Both the position numbers and the translations under genes were made by a program. 64,000 nucleotides of DNA from Streptomyces sp. YIM 121038 (GTDB lineage: Bacteria > Actinomycetota > Actinomycetes > Streptomycetales > Streptomycetaceae). The notes beneath the pieces were generated by a model that was not told where the DNA came from, ran no database searches, and was given only the letters and a program-made list of their open reading frames with translations. The DNA lies in assembly GCF_006088715.1 (NCBI RefSeq), contig NZ_CP030771.1:1984001-2048000 (forward strand), given 5' to 3'. Position 1 is the stretch's first letter. Each line of letters opens with the position of its first letter. Of this stretch, positions 55,597 through 63,323 are shown piece by piece.

Positions 55597-56162
55597 CAGG
55601 GTCTCCCTCCCGTGCCGACGCGCGTCATGATCTCGCAGAGGGCGCGGTCGTCGAAGATCCGTGCGGTGGGGACGCGGACGGTGGTCCTCCGTCTGCCGGT
55701 CACGGGGTGTCCGGCGAGGTTGGTCCAGTAGCAGCAGTGCCGCAGGTCGAGGCGGTCGTGGCCGGCGCGCAGCCAGTCGTCCTGGGACCGGGGCACGAGC
55801 ATGACGACCAGGATCTTGTGCACCGATACCGGGGTGCGGGCGAGCTTCTCCAGGTGGGCGTTGTCCAGGGTGAAGGAGAAGGCGGGGCCCTTGGGGTGGG
55901 GCGGGATCTGGTAGGTGCACTTGAGCTGCACCTTGATGGTGACCTCGTCGTCGACGGTGTGGCCGGGGGCGCTGTGGCTGACGTGCCAGTCGATGCCGTT
56001 GTCCGGAAAGGGCTGGGAGAGGGAGCAGCCGGCCGCTGCCGCGACCGCGTGCAGATAGCCCACCTGAAGGGTCTCCATGCAGGCGGTGGTGGCGAGTGTG
56101 CCGCGCGGCGGTGCGATCCGCTCGGGCAGCAGCCCGCCCTGTTCGGGCTGCGCGAGCGCCAT
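55596..56162 (-). CDS. DUF4365 protein, PD-(D/E)XK nuclease-like
   Basis: 188 residues from the ATG at 56162 (MALAQPEQGG); a GTG at 56213 would give 205. The sequence DNGIDWHVSHS followed by VTIKVQLKCTY fits the D...(E/Q)xK core of the restriction-endonuclease-like fold seen in DUF4365. No DNA-binding or helicase domain is attached. The family occurs both in defence loci and as a core gene in streptomycetes, and its role is unknown. First gene of the pair; divergent from the exonuclease gene. Confidence 0.85.
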   Translation of the reverse strand: MALAQPEQGGLLPERIAPPRGTLATTACMETLQVGYLHAVAAAAGCSLSQPFPDNGIDWHVSHSAPGHTVDDEVTIKVQLKCTYQIPPHPKGPAFSFTLDNAHLEKLARTPVSVHKILVVMLVPRSQDDWLRAGHDRLDLRHCCYWTNLAGHPVTGRRRTTVRVPTARIFDDRALCEIMTRVGTGGRP

Positions 56163-56329
56163 GTCCTGAAAGCCTTCCGAACCGGTGGAGTACGCGCTTG
56201 AGCCGTCAACCACCCGGCTCCGTACCTGTGTTGTCTCCTGAGCGGGTTCGGCGCAAACGGCCCGGGTATCACCTGCGTGAGGCAGGAGCGGAGGTCAACT
56301 GCCACATCTGAACGAGGAGTTGCGTCGGG

Positions 56330-57055
56330 ATGACGTGCTGGTACGAGGGGCCCTTGGCCGCATTCGACACGGAGACGACGGGTGTCGACGTGGAGACCGA
56401 CCGAATAGTGTCGGCCGCCGTCGTCGTGCAGAACGGCGCGGGGGCCCGCCCGCGAGTGACGCGCTGGCTGGTGAATCCGGGGGTGCCGGTGCCTGCGGCG
56501 GCGACGGCGGTGCACGGTCTGACCCAGGACCATCTGGAGCGCAACGGCCGCTGGCCGGCGCCGGTGATGGAGGAGATGGGCAGGGAGCTGGCCGAGCAGG
56601 GGGCGGCGGGACGGCCGCTCGTGGTGATGAACGCGCCGTTCGATCTGACGCTCCTGGACCGGGAGTTGCGCAGGCACCGCGCTTCGTCGCTCGCGCGCTA
56701 TGTGGGCGGCTCGCCGCTGTGCGTGCTCGATCCGAGGGTCCTGGACCGGCATCTGGACCGGTACCGCAAGGGCCGGCGCACCCTGTCGGACCTGTGCGAG
56801 CTCTACGGGGTGGAGCTCAGCGGCGCCCATGACGCGGCGGCCGACGCGCAGGCGGCGCTGGATCTCGTCCGCGCCCTCGGCCGTCGTTTCTCGGCGCGCC
56901 TCGACCGGCTGTCCCCCGCCGAGCTGCATACGTTGCAGGCGGTGTGGCACGCGGCGCAGGCGCGGGGGTTGCAGACGTGGTTCGCGCGCAGCGGGTCGGC
57001 GGAGACGGTGGACCCGGCGTGGCCGCTGCGGCCCGAACTGCCCGCGGCCGCTTGA
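56330..57055 (+). CDS. DEDDh 3'-5' exonuclease (DNA polymerase III epsilon-like)
   Basis: 241 residues. ExoI AAFDTETTGVD, ExoII VVMNAPFDLTLLD and ExoIII SGAHDAAADAQAALD give the Asp-Glu, Asp, His-Asp set. The C-terminal 60 residues have no known domain. It probably trims DNA or RNA 3' ends, as a stand-alone proofreader or RNase T-like enzyme. ATG start with CGAGGAGT upstream. Divergent from the DUF4365 pair. Confidence 0.93.
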   Translation: MTCWYEGPLAAFDTETTGVDVETDRIVSAAVVVQNGAGARPRVTRWLVNPGVPVPAAATAVHGLTQDHLERNGRWPAPVMEEMGRELAEQGAAGRPLVVMNAPFDLTLLDRELRRHRASSLARYVGGSPLCVLDPRVLDRHLDRYRKGRRTLSDLCELYGVELSGAHDAAADAQAALDLVRALGRRFSARLDRLSPAELHTLQAVWHAAQARGLQTWFARSGSAETVDPAWPLRPELPAAA

Positions 57056-57076
57056 GGCCTGACGGGCCCGGGGCAT

Positions 57077-57107
57077 GAAAAAGCCGGTCCGTCTGTGACG
57101 GACCGGC
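57077..57107 (-). terminator. Terminator of the first tRNA-Val gene
   Basis: An 11-bp perfect stem (57083-57093 with 57097-57107) and 3-nt loop; on the minus strand it is followed by TTTTT. It lies 11 bp after the tRNA 3' end and also faces the end of the exonuclease gene. Confidence 0.9.
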
Positions 57108-57117
57108 ATTCTCCGGG

Positions 57118-57189
57118 TGGGCGATACTGGGTTCGAACCAGTGACCTCTTCGGTGTGAACGAAGCGCTCTCCCACTGAGCTAATCGCCC
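57118..57189 (-). tRNA. tRNA-Val (anticodon CAC)
   Basis: 72 nt. The acceptor stem GGGCGAT/ATCGCCC, D-arm, anticodon stem-loop CTTCG-TTCACAC-CGAAG and T-arm with GGTTCGAACC fold as a standard tRNA. Anticodon CAC reads GUG, valine. The 3' CCA is not encoded. Identical to the copy at 57914-57985. Confidence 0.97.
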
Positions 57190-57262
57190 GGGAACGCGCT
57201 GAACAATACAGGTCCGGGCGCCGATCCTTCAAACCGCCCGTCCGCCCGCCGGCCGGGGCCCC

Positions 57263-57733
57263 TCAGGGGCGTGCCGTGCGCGGCCCTTCCCGGTCGAGGC
57301 GGGCGGCGAGGCCGCGGCCTCCGGCGCGCATCATCAGGGCGTGGTTGAGCAGGAGGAGCGGCCTGCCGGGCACGGCGAGGCGGCGCAGCAGGGGTTTGCG
57401 CACGTCGACTTCCTGGTCGTAGCGCGCGCGGGTGCCGCCGTCGGGCGTGGAGGCCAGGGTCCAGCGGGCCCAGCCGTCGAGGTCGCCGGTCATGGTGATG
57501 GCGAGGACGCCGCGCTCGGGGTCCCGGCAGCGCTCGCGGGCGGTGATCACCAGGTCGTAGGGCAGGAGCGAGCGGAAGCGCGCGGTGCCGCTGTGGTCGT
57601 CGAGGGGGGTGACCTCGCGGACCTGGGGCCACCAGGCGGGGTAGTCCTGGACGCGTTCGAGCGCGGCGTAGACGGCGGCGGGCTCGGCGCGCAGATTCCA
57701 TAGGCTGCGGAAGCGGTAATGGCACCAGTCCAT
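57263..57733 (-). CDS. SRPBCC (START-like) family protein
   Basis: 156 residues. The N terminus WCHYRFRSLWNLRAEPAAVYAALERVQDYPAWWPQV is typical of SRPBCC/polyketide-cyclase-like lipid or hydrophobic ligand-binding domains. The ATG at 57733 is chosen; the frame remains open to 57904, but that part would run through a terminator hairpin and lacks homology. Lies between two identical tRNA genes; function unknown. Confidence 0.85.
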   Translation of the reverse strand: MDWCHYRFRSLWNLRAEPAAVYAALERVQDYPAWWPQVREVTPLDDHSGTARFRSLLPYDLVITARERCRDPERGVLAITMTGDLDGWARWTLASTPDGGTRARYDQEVDVRKPLLRRLAVPGRPLLLLNHALMMRAGGRGLAARLDREGPRTARP

Positions 57734-57870
57734 GGCTTCAAGTCTGCCGCCGGGGGCCGCGATCCGGGTGCCGGTTTCCGACGGGGCGTCAACTCGAAGA
57801 AATAGGAAGCAGTTATTCCGGACGGTTCGGTGCGGTCCGCGAATTTCATGAAAGGGCGTCAAATACGACA

Positions 57871-57904
57871 GTGGCCCGGAGGCTGTTTCCAGCCTCCGGG
57901 CCAC
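57871..57904 (-). terminator. Terminator of the second tRNA-Val gene
   Basis: A perfect 15-bp stem (57871-57885 with 57890-57904) with loop TTTC, starting 9 bp after the tRNA 3' end. Confidence 0.85.
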
Positions 57905-57913
57905 AATCCCGGG

Positions 57914-57985
57914 TGGGCGATACTGGGTTCGAACCAGTGACCTCTTCGGTGTGAACGAAGCGCTCTCCCACTGAGCTAATCGCCC
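57914..57985 (-). tRNA. tRNA-Val (anticodon CAC), second copy
   Basis: 72 nt, same sequence and cloverleaf as the copy at 57118-57189, on the same strand and 796 bp away. No CCA encoded. The identity extends a few bases beyond both ends (CCGGG before and CGGG after on the plus strand). Confidence 0.97.
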
Positions 57986-58081
57986 GGGCGCAGAGAGAAC
58001 ATTACCCCATGTCAGAGGGTGCTTGTGACCAGCTGACCGAGCACGTGCCCGGCGGGCCCGCGGAGCCCGCCGGGGCGCCGC

Positions 58082-58528
58082 TCACTGGTCGTTGATCTTC
58101 CAGGGCATCTCGAGGCCGTACTTCCAGAGGTAGACCCCGGCGAGGGCTCCGACGATCACCAGGCCGATCACCGTGAGGGTGATGTTGCGGCGGCGCACCT
58201 TGGGGTCGAGCGCGCGCTGCGCCGCCTCGGTGACCTTCCGTTTCGTCCAGCGGAGCACCAGCTGCGCCCAGACGAACTCGGTCGCCCAGATCGCCATGCC
58301 GCAGAAGATCACCACCCAGCCGGGTCCTGGCAGCGGCAGCATGATGATGCCCACGACCACGACGGCGAGCCCGACGATGAAGACGCCGACCTGCCAGCTC
58401 AGGTGCAGTGCGCGGCGCGCCTTGACGAACTCGGGCGCCCGCGACCCGAAGGGCTTCTCGGGCTTGGTCGTGCCCGCCGCGCCCTCGGTCGCCTGGGCCA
58501 CCGGCGGCTCGTTACTCCCCGTATTCAT
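58082..58528 (-). CDS. PGPGW-motif membrane protein (TIGR02611-like)
   Basis: 148 residues with three hydrophobic segments (WQVGVFIVGLAVVVVGIIML; WVVIFCGMAIWATEFVWAQ; ITLTVIGLVIVGALAGVYLW). LPLPGPGWVVIF is the hallmark of the actinobacterial TIGR02611/PGPGW family. The start ATG 58528 (MNTGSNEPP) is preferred over a longer frame. Divergent from ssgB; function unknown. Confidence 0.9.
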   Translation of the reverse strand: MNTGSNEPPVAQATEGAAGTTKPEKPFGSRAPEFVKARRALHLSWQVGVFIVGLAVVVVGIIMLPLPGPGWVVIFCGMAIWATEFVWAQLVLRWTKRKVTEAAQRALDPKVRRRNITLTVIGLVIVGALAGVYLWKYGLEMPWKINDQ

Positions 58529-58634
58529 GCCGCCAAACCCTACCGGACGGAAACCCGTCACCGGAATGGCCGTACGAACCAATCGGACAGGCCGCCATAC
58601 GAGCCACCTAAAGACACCCAAAACTCTCAGAGGG

Positions 58635-58658
58635 GTTTACAACGGCACCGTAGGTGGC
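58635..58658 (+). promoter_or_regulatory. Weak candidate stress-sigma promoter for ssgB
   Basis: GTTT at 58635-58638, a 14-bp gap, and GGTGGC at 58653-58658 loosely resemble the GTTT-N-GGGTAY promoters of SigH, which is known to transcribe ssgB in S. coelicolor. The -10 match is poor (three of six), so this is tentative. The ssgB start is about 60 bp downstream. Confidence 0.3.
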
Positions 58659-58719
58659 ATGTCGATTTCGCCGACGTGCGAATCCCCGAGCGCACACTGA
58701 GCGAAAGGCCTTGGCGCTT

Positions 58720-59133
58720 ATGAACACCACGGTCAGCTGCGAGCTGCACCTGCGCCTCGTTGTGTCGAGCGAGTCCTCACTGCCTGTACCCGCAGGACTG
58801 CGGTATGACACGGCCGATCCCTATGCCGTGCACGCCACCTTCCACACCGGAGCCGAGGAGACCGTCGAGTGGGTGTTCGCCCGCGACCTCCTCGCCGAGG
58901 GCCTGCACCGGCCCACCGGCACCGGCGACGTCCGTGTCTGGCCGTCCCGCAGCCACGGTCAGGGCGTCGTCTGCATCGCCCTGAGCTCTCCCGAGGGTGA
59001 GGCCCTGCTCGAAGCCCCGGCGCGGGCTCTGGAATCGTTCCTGAAGCGGACCGACGCGGCCGTGCCGCCCGGTACCGAACACCGTCACTTCGATCTCGAC
59101 ACGGAGCTCTCGCACATTTTGGCCGAAAGCTAG
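58720..59133 (+). CDS. ssgB: Sporulation septum positioning protein SsgB
   Basis: SsgA-like protein, 137 residues, which recruits and positions FtsZ for sporulation septa in aerial hyphae. MNTTVSCELHLRLVVSSE, YAVHATFHTGAEETVEWVFARDLL and WPSRSHGQGVVCIALSSPEG agree closely with SsgB as I remember it, one of the most conserved proteins of streptomycetes. The ATG at 58720 follows AAAGG; the longer open frame upstream is not coding. Known target of BldD, whose gene is in the same window. Confidence 0.98.
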   Translation: MNTTVSCELHLRLVVSSESSLPVPAGLRYDTADPYAVHATFHTGAEETVEWVFARDLLAEGLHRPTGTGDVRVWPSRSHGQGVVCIALSSPEGEALLEAPARALESFLKRTDAAVPPGTEHRHFDLDTELSHILAES

Positions 59134-59219
59134 TCCGGCCCGTCCGGGAGCCGCTCACCGCCGTCCGACTCGGGGAGACGGCGTGGGTACGACAACGACA
59201 TAGCAGGCACAGCAGACAC

Positions 59220-59257
59220 CGGCGCCGGTGCCGCGGCACTCCGCGGCTCCGGCGCCG
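59220..59257 (+). terminator. ssgB terminator
   Basis: An inverted repeat of 16 pairs with one T-T mismatch (59220-59236 with 59241-59257) and loop CACT, 86 bp after the ssgB stop. Confidence 0.75.
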
Positions 59258-59339
59258 TGGCGCGTACGGCGTGAGCCGCTAGCATCGGCCAGCATCAGGC
59301 GGGCGCCCGCCCGACCCTCATCAGGCCAGGGAGCGAATC

Positions 59340-60026
59340 GTGCTGATCACCCATGACACCAGGTGCGCGCTCGACGCCGTGGTCGATCTGGTGAACTCCG
59401 CGCCGGACGACCCGGACGACGAGGGCGGTGGCAACGCCGAGGGCCTGGCGGACGTCGCGGCCCTGCACGCGTTCGTGCGCAACCACTCCATCAGTGACGT
59501 CGGGGCGCTCACGGAGCGGGACCTGGCGGCCGTGCACCGCGTCCGCAGCCGCTTCGCGGAGGTCTTCGCGGCCACCGAGGCACACCTCGCGGCGTCCCTC
59601 CTGAACGAGCTGGTGGCCGCCGCGGGGACGACGCCGCGGCTGACCGATCACGACGGCTACGACTGGCACGTGCACTACTTCGCCCCGGGCGCCTCGGTCG
59701 CCGACCACCTGGCGGCGGACTGCGGGATGGCCCTCGCCTTCTTCGTCGTCGCGGGCGAGCAGGAGCGGCTGCGGCGCTGCGAGGCGCCGGACTGCCGCCG
59801 CGCCTTCATCGACCTGTCCCGGAACCGCTCGCGCCGCTACTGCGACAGCCGCACCTGCGGCAACCGTCTGCACGTCGCCGCCTACCGGGCCCGGCGCCGG
59901 GAGGCCGCGGGCCAGGAGCAGGGCGCGCCGGAGGACGGCGGTCCGGGACAGGGCGAGCTGGAGCGCGAACACCTGGAGCGGGAGCCTCTGGGACGGGGAC
60001 TACAGCAGGAACAGGTCGTGCAGTGA
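59340..60026 (+). CDS. CGNR zinc-finger (ABATE domain) protein
   Basis: 228 residues. An N-terminal ABATE-type helical domain, then a C-terminal zinc finger RRCEAPDCRRAFIDLSRNRSRRYCDSRTCGNR: four cysteines and the CGNR signature. Such proteins are putative transcription regulators. The GTG start has AGGGAG upstream. The last 40 residues are Glu/Gln/Gly-rich. The 3' end overlaps a small gene on the other strand by 27 bp. Confidence 0.9.
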   Translation: MLITHDTRCALDAVVDLVNSAPDDPDDEGGGNAEGLADVAALHAFVRNHSISDVGALTERDLAAVHRVRSRFAEVFAATEAHLAASLLNELVAAAGTTPRLTDHDGYDWHVHYFAPGASVADHLAADCGMALAFFVVAGEQERLRRCEAPDCRRAFIDLSRNRSRRYCDSRTCGNRLHVAAYRARRREAAGQEQGAPEDGGPGQGELEREHLEREPLGRGLQQEQVVQ

Positions 60027-60170
60027 GGCCATGAGCAGTAGGCAGCCGATCACCGCCAGGAAGATCATCAGCGGGGGCTGGGAGAGGGCGAAGAGGCAGC
60101 CTCGCGGCTCGTCGGCGGTTCCGTGCCCGTCGGGCGGGGCGGGTTCGCTCTGTGTGGTGGTGTCCAGCAT
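60000..60170 (-). CDS. Small tail-anchored membrane protein
   Basis: 56 residues from ATG 60170 (MLDTTTQSEPAPPDG). A polar N-terminal half is followed by a C-terminal hydrophobic helix (PPLMIFLAVIGCLLLMASL). Ribosome site weak. It could be real or chance; the amino-acid pattern of a short anchor and conserved-looking position favour a real small protein. Confidence 0.5.
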   Translation of the reverse strand: MLDTTTQSEPAPPDGHGTADEPRGCLFALSQPPLMIFLAVIGCLLLMASLHDLFLL

Positions 60171-60376
60171 CTCGCCGTGATGATGGCGCAGCGCGCACAC
60201 CCGTGCTGACCAACACGCACGATCACAGCGGCAGTTCGCCGCATTCCGTGACCTTGGTGGCCCCGGTGTGGCGTACCTGCGAGCGGTGTCCGTGGATACG
60301 CTCGAACCGGCGACCCCACAGGGTGACGCCCGGCGCGCGAGCCGCCCGGCTCAGCCGCCGTGTGTCTGGCTTCGGC

Positions 60377-60814
60377 TCATATGCCGTGCTTCTTGAGGAT
60401 GGCCTCGATGTCGCTGAAGTCCTCCGCGGGTGCCGCCGCCTTCCGCGGCTTGGCCGCGGGCCGCGCGCCCGCGCCGAGGGAGGGGGCGGAGGCCGCGGGG
60501 GCGACCGCGTCGCGCTGGGCCGCCTTGGCCGCCGCCTTGCGCTCCTTGCGGGTGCCTCCGGAGCGGCGCTCCGCCGAGCGCGTGCCCATGAACAGCAGCC
60601 AGGCCGTGCCGAGGACGCCGAAGCCCGCCCAGGCGACCGGGCTGAAGGCGGTCTCGGCGGCCCATTCGACGGCGCCCGTCATGACCAGGCCGAGCGGGAC
60701 CAGGGCGTAGGCGGCGAGGCGGGCCGCGGCGAGGAAACGCTTGCGGTACGCGGTGACGGCGGCTATGCCAAGGCCGGCCGCGGCTACGGCGGAGCAGATG
60801 GTCTCGGCAATCAT
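60377..60814 (-). CDS. Small membrane protein of unknown function
   Basis: 145 residues with about three hydrophobic segments in the first 75 residues (ICSAVAAAGLGIAAVTAY; RLAAYALVPLGLVMTG; WAGFGVLGTAWLLFM), a basic linker (RKERKAAAKAAQ) and a short C-terminal helix (DFSDIEAILKKHGI). The ATG start has GGAGGA upstream. No family recognised with certainty. Confidence 0.8.
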   Translation of the reverse strand: MIAETICSAVAAAGLGIAAVTAYRKRFLAAARLAAYALVPLGLVMTGAVEWAAETAFSPVAWAGFGVLGTAWLLFMGTRSAERRSGGTRKERKAAAKAAQRDAVAPAASAPSLGAGARPAAKPRKAAAPAEDFSDIEAILKKHGI

Positions 60815-60999
60815 CCCGGTCCTCCAGGCGTGCGGGTGTGGTGCGGTCGCGCGGGCACGGTGTGGTCACGCTTGTCCCTTCCATCCTGCACCTGGCCGGG
60901 GGCTCGTAGCCATGTCGTACGAGGACATCAGGGAGATATCCGGGTCGGCCCTCCTCCCCAGGTGCCGGTCGGCGGGCGGTCGCCTGGGAGACTGTGCGC

Positions 61000-61521
61000 A
61001 TGAACGACTCTTCCCCCACCGGCCCCGCCAGCCCCGTCGTCATCGAGGTCTGGTGCGAGCTGCAGTGCCCCGACTGCCGCACCGCCCTGGACGACGTGCG
61101 CGCCCTGCGGGAGCGCTACGGCGACCGTGCCGAGCTGCGTCTGCGCCACTTCCCGCTGGAGAAGCACCGGCACTCCTTCGCCGCCGCGCAGGCCGCCGAG
61201 GAGGCCGTGGAGCAGGGCAAGGGCTGGGAGTACGTCGAGGCGGTCCTGGCCCGGGTCGAGGACCTGGACCGTAAGGGAGAACCCTTCCTGGTGGAGGTGG
61301 CGCGGGAACTCGGCCTGGACGCCGAGGAGTTCGACACCGTCCTGGTGGACGGGCGGCACATCCTGATCGTCGACGCCGACCAGGCCGAGGGCAAGGCCAT
61401 CGGGGTCACCGGGACGCCGACGTACGTGGTGGGCGGTGAGCGCCTGGACGGCGGCAAGAGCCAGGACGGCCTGCGCGAGCGCGTCGAGGAGATCACCGAC
61501 CGTCTGCTCGCGCAGGGCTGA
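61000..61521 (+). CDS. DsbA/thioredoxin-fold oxidoreductase
   Basis: 173 residues. WCELQCPDCRTAL near residue 20 gives a CPDC active site, and VTGTPTYVVGGERL carries the cis-proline loop, as in DsbA-like proteins (FrnE/2-hydroxychromene isomerase clan). No signal peptide is visible, so it is probably cytoplasmic. Starts possible at GTG 60994 or ATG 61000; GGGAG lies upstream. Confidence 0.9.
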   Translation: MNDSSPTGPASPVVIEVWCELQCPDCRTALDDVRALRERYGDRAELRLRHFPLEKHRHSFAAAQAAEEAVEQGKGWEYVEAVLARVEDLDRKGEPFLVEVARELGLDAEEFDTVLVDGRHILIVDADQAEGKAIGVTGTPTYVVGGERLDGGKSQDGLRERVEEITDRLLAQG

Positions 61522-61531
61522 CGCCGGCCGG

Positions 61532-61577
61532 CCCCGGCCGCCGGGGCGGGCAGGCACGGCAGGAACGGCGGCCGGGG
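61532..61577. terminator. Possible terminator between convergent genes
   Basis: 11-bp inverted repeat (61532-61542 with 61567-61577) with a 24-nt loop, between the DsbA-like gene and the converging acetyltransferase gene. The long loop makes this less certain than the others. Confidence 0.4.
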
Positions 61578-61611
61578 CGGGCACGGCGGCCGGAGCGCCC
61601 GCCCGCGGGGG

Positions 61612-62436
61612 TCAGAGCAGCGGCTTGTACAGGAAGTACGCGTCCGGTTCGTAGCCGAGCGACTCGTACAGGCGCAGCGCCGGGGTGTTGCCCGCGAACA
61701 CGTTCAGGCCGATGCGGGTCCCGCCCGCCTCCCGGCACTGCCGTTCGGCGAGGAGCATGAGCGACCGGCCGTGGCCGCGGCCGCGGTGCTCCTCGCGGAC
61801 CTCGACGTCGTACACGAAGGTCGCGTCGTCGCGGTCGGCGATCCACAGCGTGCCCACCACCGTGTCCGCCTCGGCCAGGACGCTCAGCCGGGTGCCGGGG
61901 GTCGCCAGGCCGTCGGGCAGGAGGCGCGCCTGGTCCCGCGCCACCTTGTCGCGGGCCTCGGCCTCGGGGACGCCGCGCTCGATCCAGTCGCGGGCGTAGG
62001 CCTCCGTGGCGTGCGCCGTCCAGTCCTGGAACTCCGCGTCCGTCATGGGCCTGGCCCGCACCCCGTCGGGCAGGGCGGGCGGTGTCGGGGGCAGCGGCTT
62101 GGACATGCTGCGGTTGCGCTCCACGTAGCCGAGCGCGGTGGCGAGGTCCAGTGCGCCCGGGGCGGCCGCGAGCACCTTGAGCTCGATGCGGGCGCAGCCC
62201 CAGCCGCGCGCCACCTCCTCGGCGGCGAGGGCCGCCACCGTGCCGCGGCCGCGGCGGCGGTCCCGCTCGTCGATCCGCAGGTCCAGGATCTCGGCGACGC
62301 GCGGGCCGAAGAGGGGGTGCGTGGCCAGCTGGATCCGGCCGACGGGGCGGCTGTTCACGCACACGTCGTACGTGCGTGACTTCGTGCCGTCAGTGCTCTG
62401 CTGGAGCGGCCCGGCCGGCCGCAGAGTCGTGGTCAT
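61612..62436 (-). CDS. Double GNAT-domain acetyltransferase
   Basis: 274 residues with two GNAT folds. The first (residues 20-115) has RIDERDRRRGRGTVAALAAEEV; the second (130-274) has VREEHRGRGHGRSLMLLAERQ and GLNVFAGNTPALRLYESLGY, the usual acetyl-CoA loop and C-terminal motif. Substrate unknown. Start ATG 62436 (MTTTLRPAG) is the likeliest of several. 65 bp downstream of pabC. Confidence 0.88.
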   Translation of the reverse strand: MTTTLRPAGPLQQSTDGTKSRTYDVCVNSRPVGRIQLATHPLFGPRVAEILDLRIDERDRRRGRGTVAALAAEEVARGWGCARIELKVLAAAPGALDLATALGYVERNRSMSKPLPPTPPALPDGVRARPMTDAEFQDWTAHATEAYARDWIERGVPEAEARDKVARDQARLLPDGLATPGTRLSVLAEADTVVGTLWIADRDDATFVYDVEVREEHRGRGHGRSLMLLAERQCREAGGTRIGLNVFAGNTPALRLYESLGYEPDAYFLYKPLL

Positions 62437-62501
62437 CACGGGAGTTGTACCCATCCCGCGCCCCCGCGTCATCTGTTTTTCCCGTCGGCCGGGCCGGTCC
62501 C

Positions 62502-63323
62502 TCACGGGTCCAGGTCGTCGGCTGCGCGCTCGTCGAAGACCCGCATGGCCTTGGCGGTCACCGGGCCGGGGGCGCCGGGCAGGTCACGGCCGTCGACGCG
62601 GTGGACGGCCTGCACGTCACGCAGCGTGGAGGTGAGGAAGACCTCCTCGGCCCGGTCGAGGACGTCGAAGGGCAGGTCGGTCTCGTGCGCGCCGGTCCAT
62701 TCGACGGCCAGCGCGCGCGTGATGCCCGCGAGGCAGCCGGAGGCCACCGGCGGGGTGTGGATCTCGCCGTCGAGGACGACGAAGACGTTGGACCCCGTGC
62801 CCTCGCACAGCCGCCCCACGGTGTTCGCGAACAGTGCCTCGCTCGCGCCCTGTTCGGTGGCGCGGGCGAGCGCGAGCACGTTCTCCGCGTACGAGGTGGT
62901 CTTCAGGCCGGTCAGGGCGCCGCGTTCGTTGCGGGTCCACGGGACCGTGATCACGGCGGTGGCATCGGGCCTGCGCCCGGTCTCGCCGAGGGCGACGACG
63001 AGGGTCGGGCCGTGGTCGCCGCGGTCGGAGCCGAGCGGGGAGAGGCCGCCGGTGTAGGTGATGCGCAGGCGGCCGAGGGCCATGGGGTTGGCGTCCAGGA
63101 CGGCGGCGCAGGCCCGGCGGACCTCGTCCAGGTCCGGCTCGGGCAGGCCGAGGCCGCGCGCCGAGCGGGCGAGCCGGTCGAGGTGGCGGGTGAGCGCGAA
63201 GGGCCGTCCGGCGACCGCCTTCACCGTCTCGAAGATGCCGTCGCCGACGGTCAGGCCGTGGTCGAGGACGGAGACGCGCGCGGTTTCGAGGTCGTGCAGG
63301 CCGCCGTTGAGCCATATCTTCAC
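62502..63323 (-). CDS. pabC: Aminodeoxychorismate lyase (class IV aminotransferase)
   Basis: PLP enzyme, 273 residues, expected to split 4-amino-4-deoxychorismate to p-aminobenzoate and pyruvate for folate. KIWLNGGLHDL at the N terminus, DHGLTVGDGIFET, the PLP lysine in GLKTTSYAENVLA, and LCEGTGSNVF. Alternative class IV functions (branched-chain or D-amino acid aminotransferase) are less likely because the adjacent gene is pabB. The GTG start overlaps the pabB stop. Confidence 0.92.
   Translation of the reverse strand: MKIWLNGGLHDLETARVSVLDHGLTVGDGIFETVKAVAGRPFALTRHLDRLARSARGLGLPEPDLDEVRRACAAVLDANPMALGRLRITYTGGLSPLGSDRGDHGPTLVVALGETGRRPDATAVITVPWTRNERGALTGLKTTSYAENVLALARATEQGASEALFANTVGRLCEGTGSNVFVVLDGEIHTPPVASGCLAGITRALAVEWTGAHETDLPFDVLDRAEEVFLTSTLRDVQAVHRVDGRDLPGAPGPVTAKAMRVFDERAADDLDP

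Noticed and set aside
57734..57904. N-terminal extension of the SRPBCC protein
   Set aside because: It would run through the 15-bp terminator hairpin of the second tRNA and has no family similarity.
57118..57985. Duplicated tRNA as attachment sites of an integrative element
   Set aside because: No integrase, excisionase or transfer gene lies between or beside the copies; only one 156-codon gene is enclosed, and both tRNAs are full length.
60270..60330. T-loop-like GGTTCGAGCG on the minus strand suggesting a tRNA
   Set aside because: No acceptor, D or anticodon stems can be built around it.
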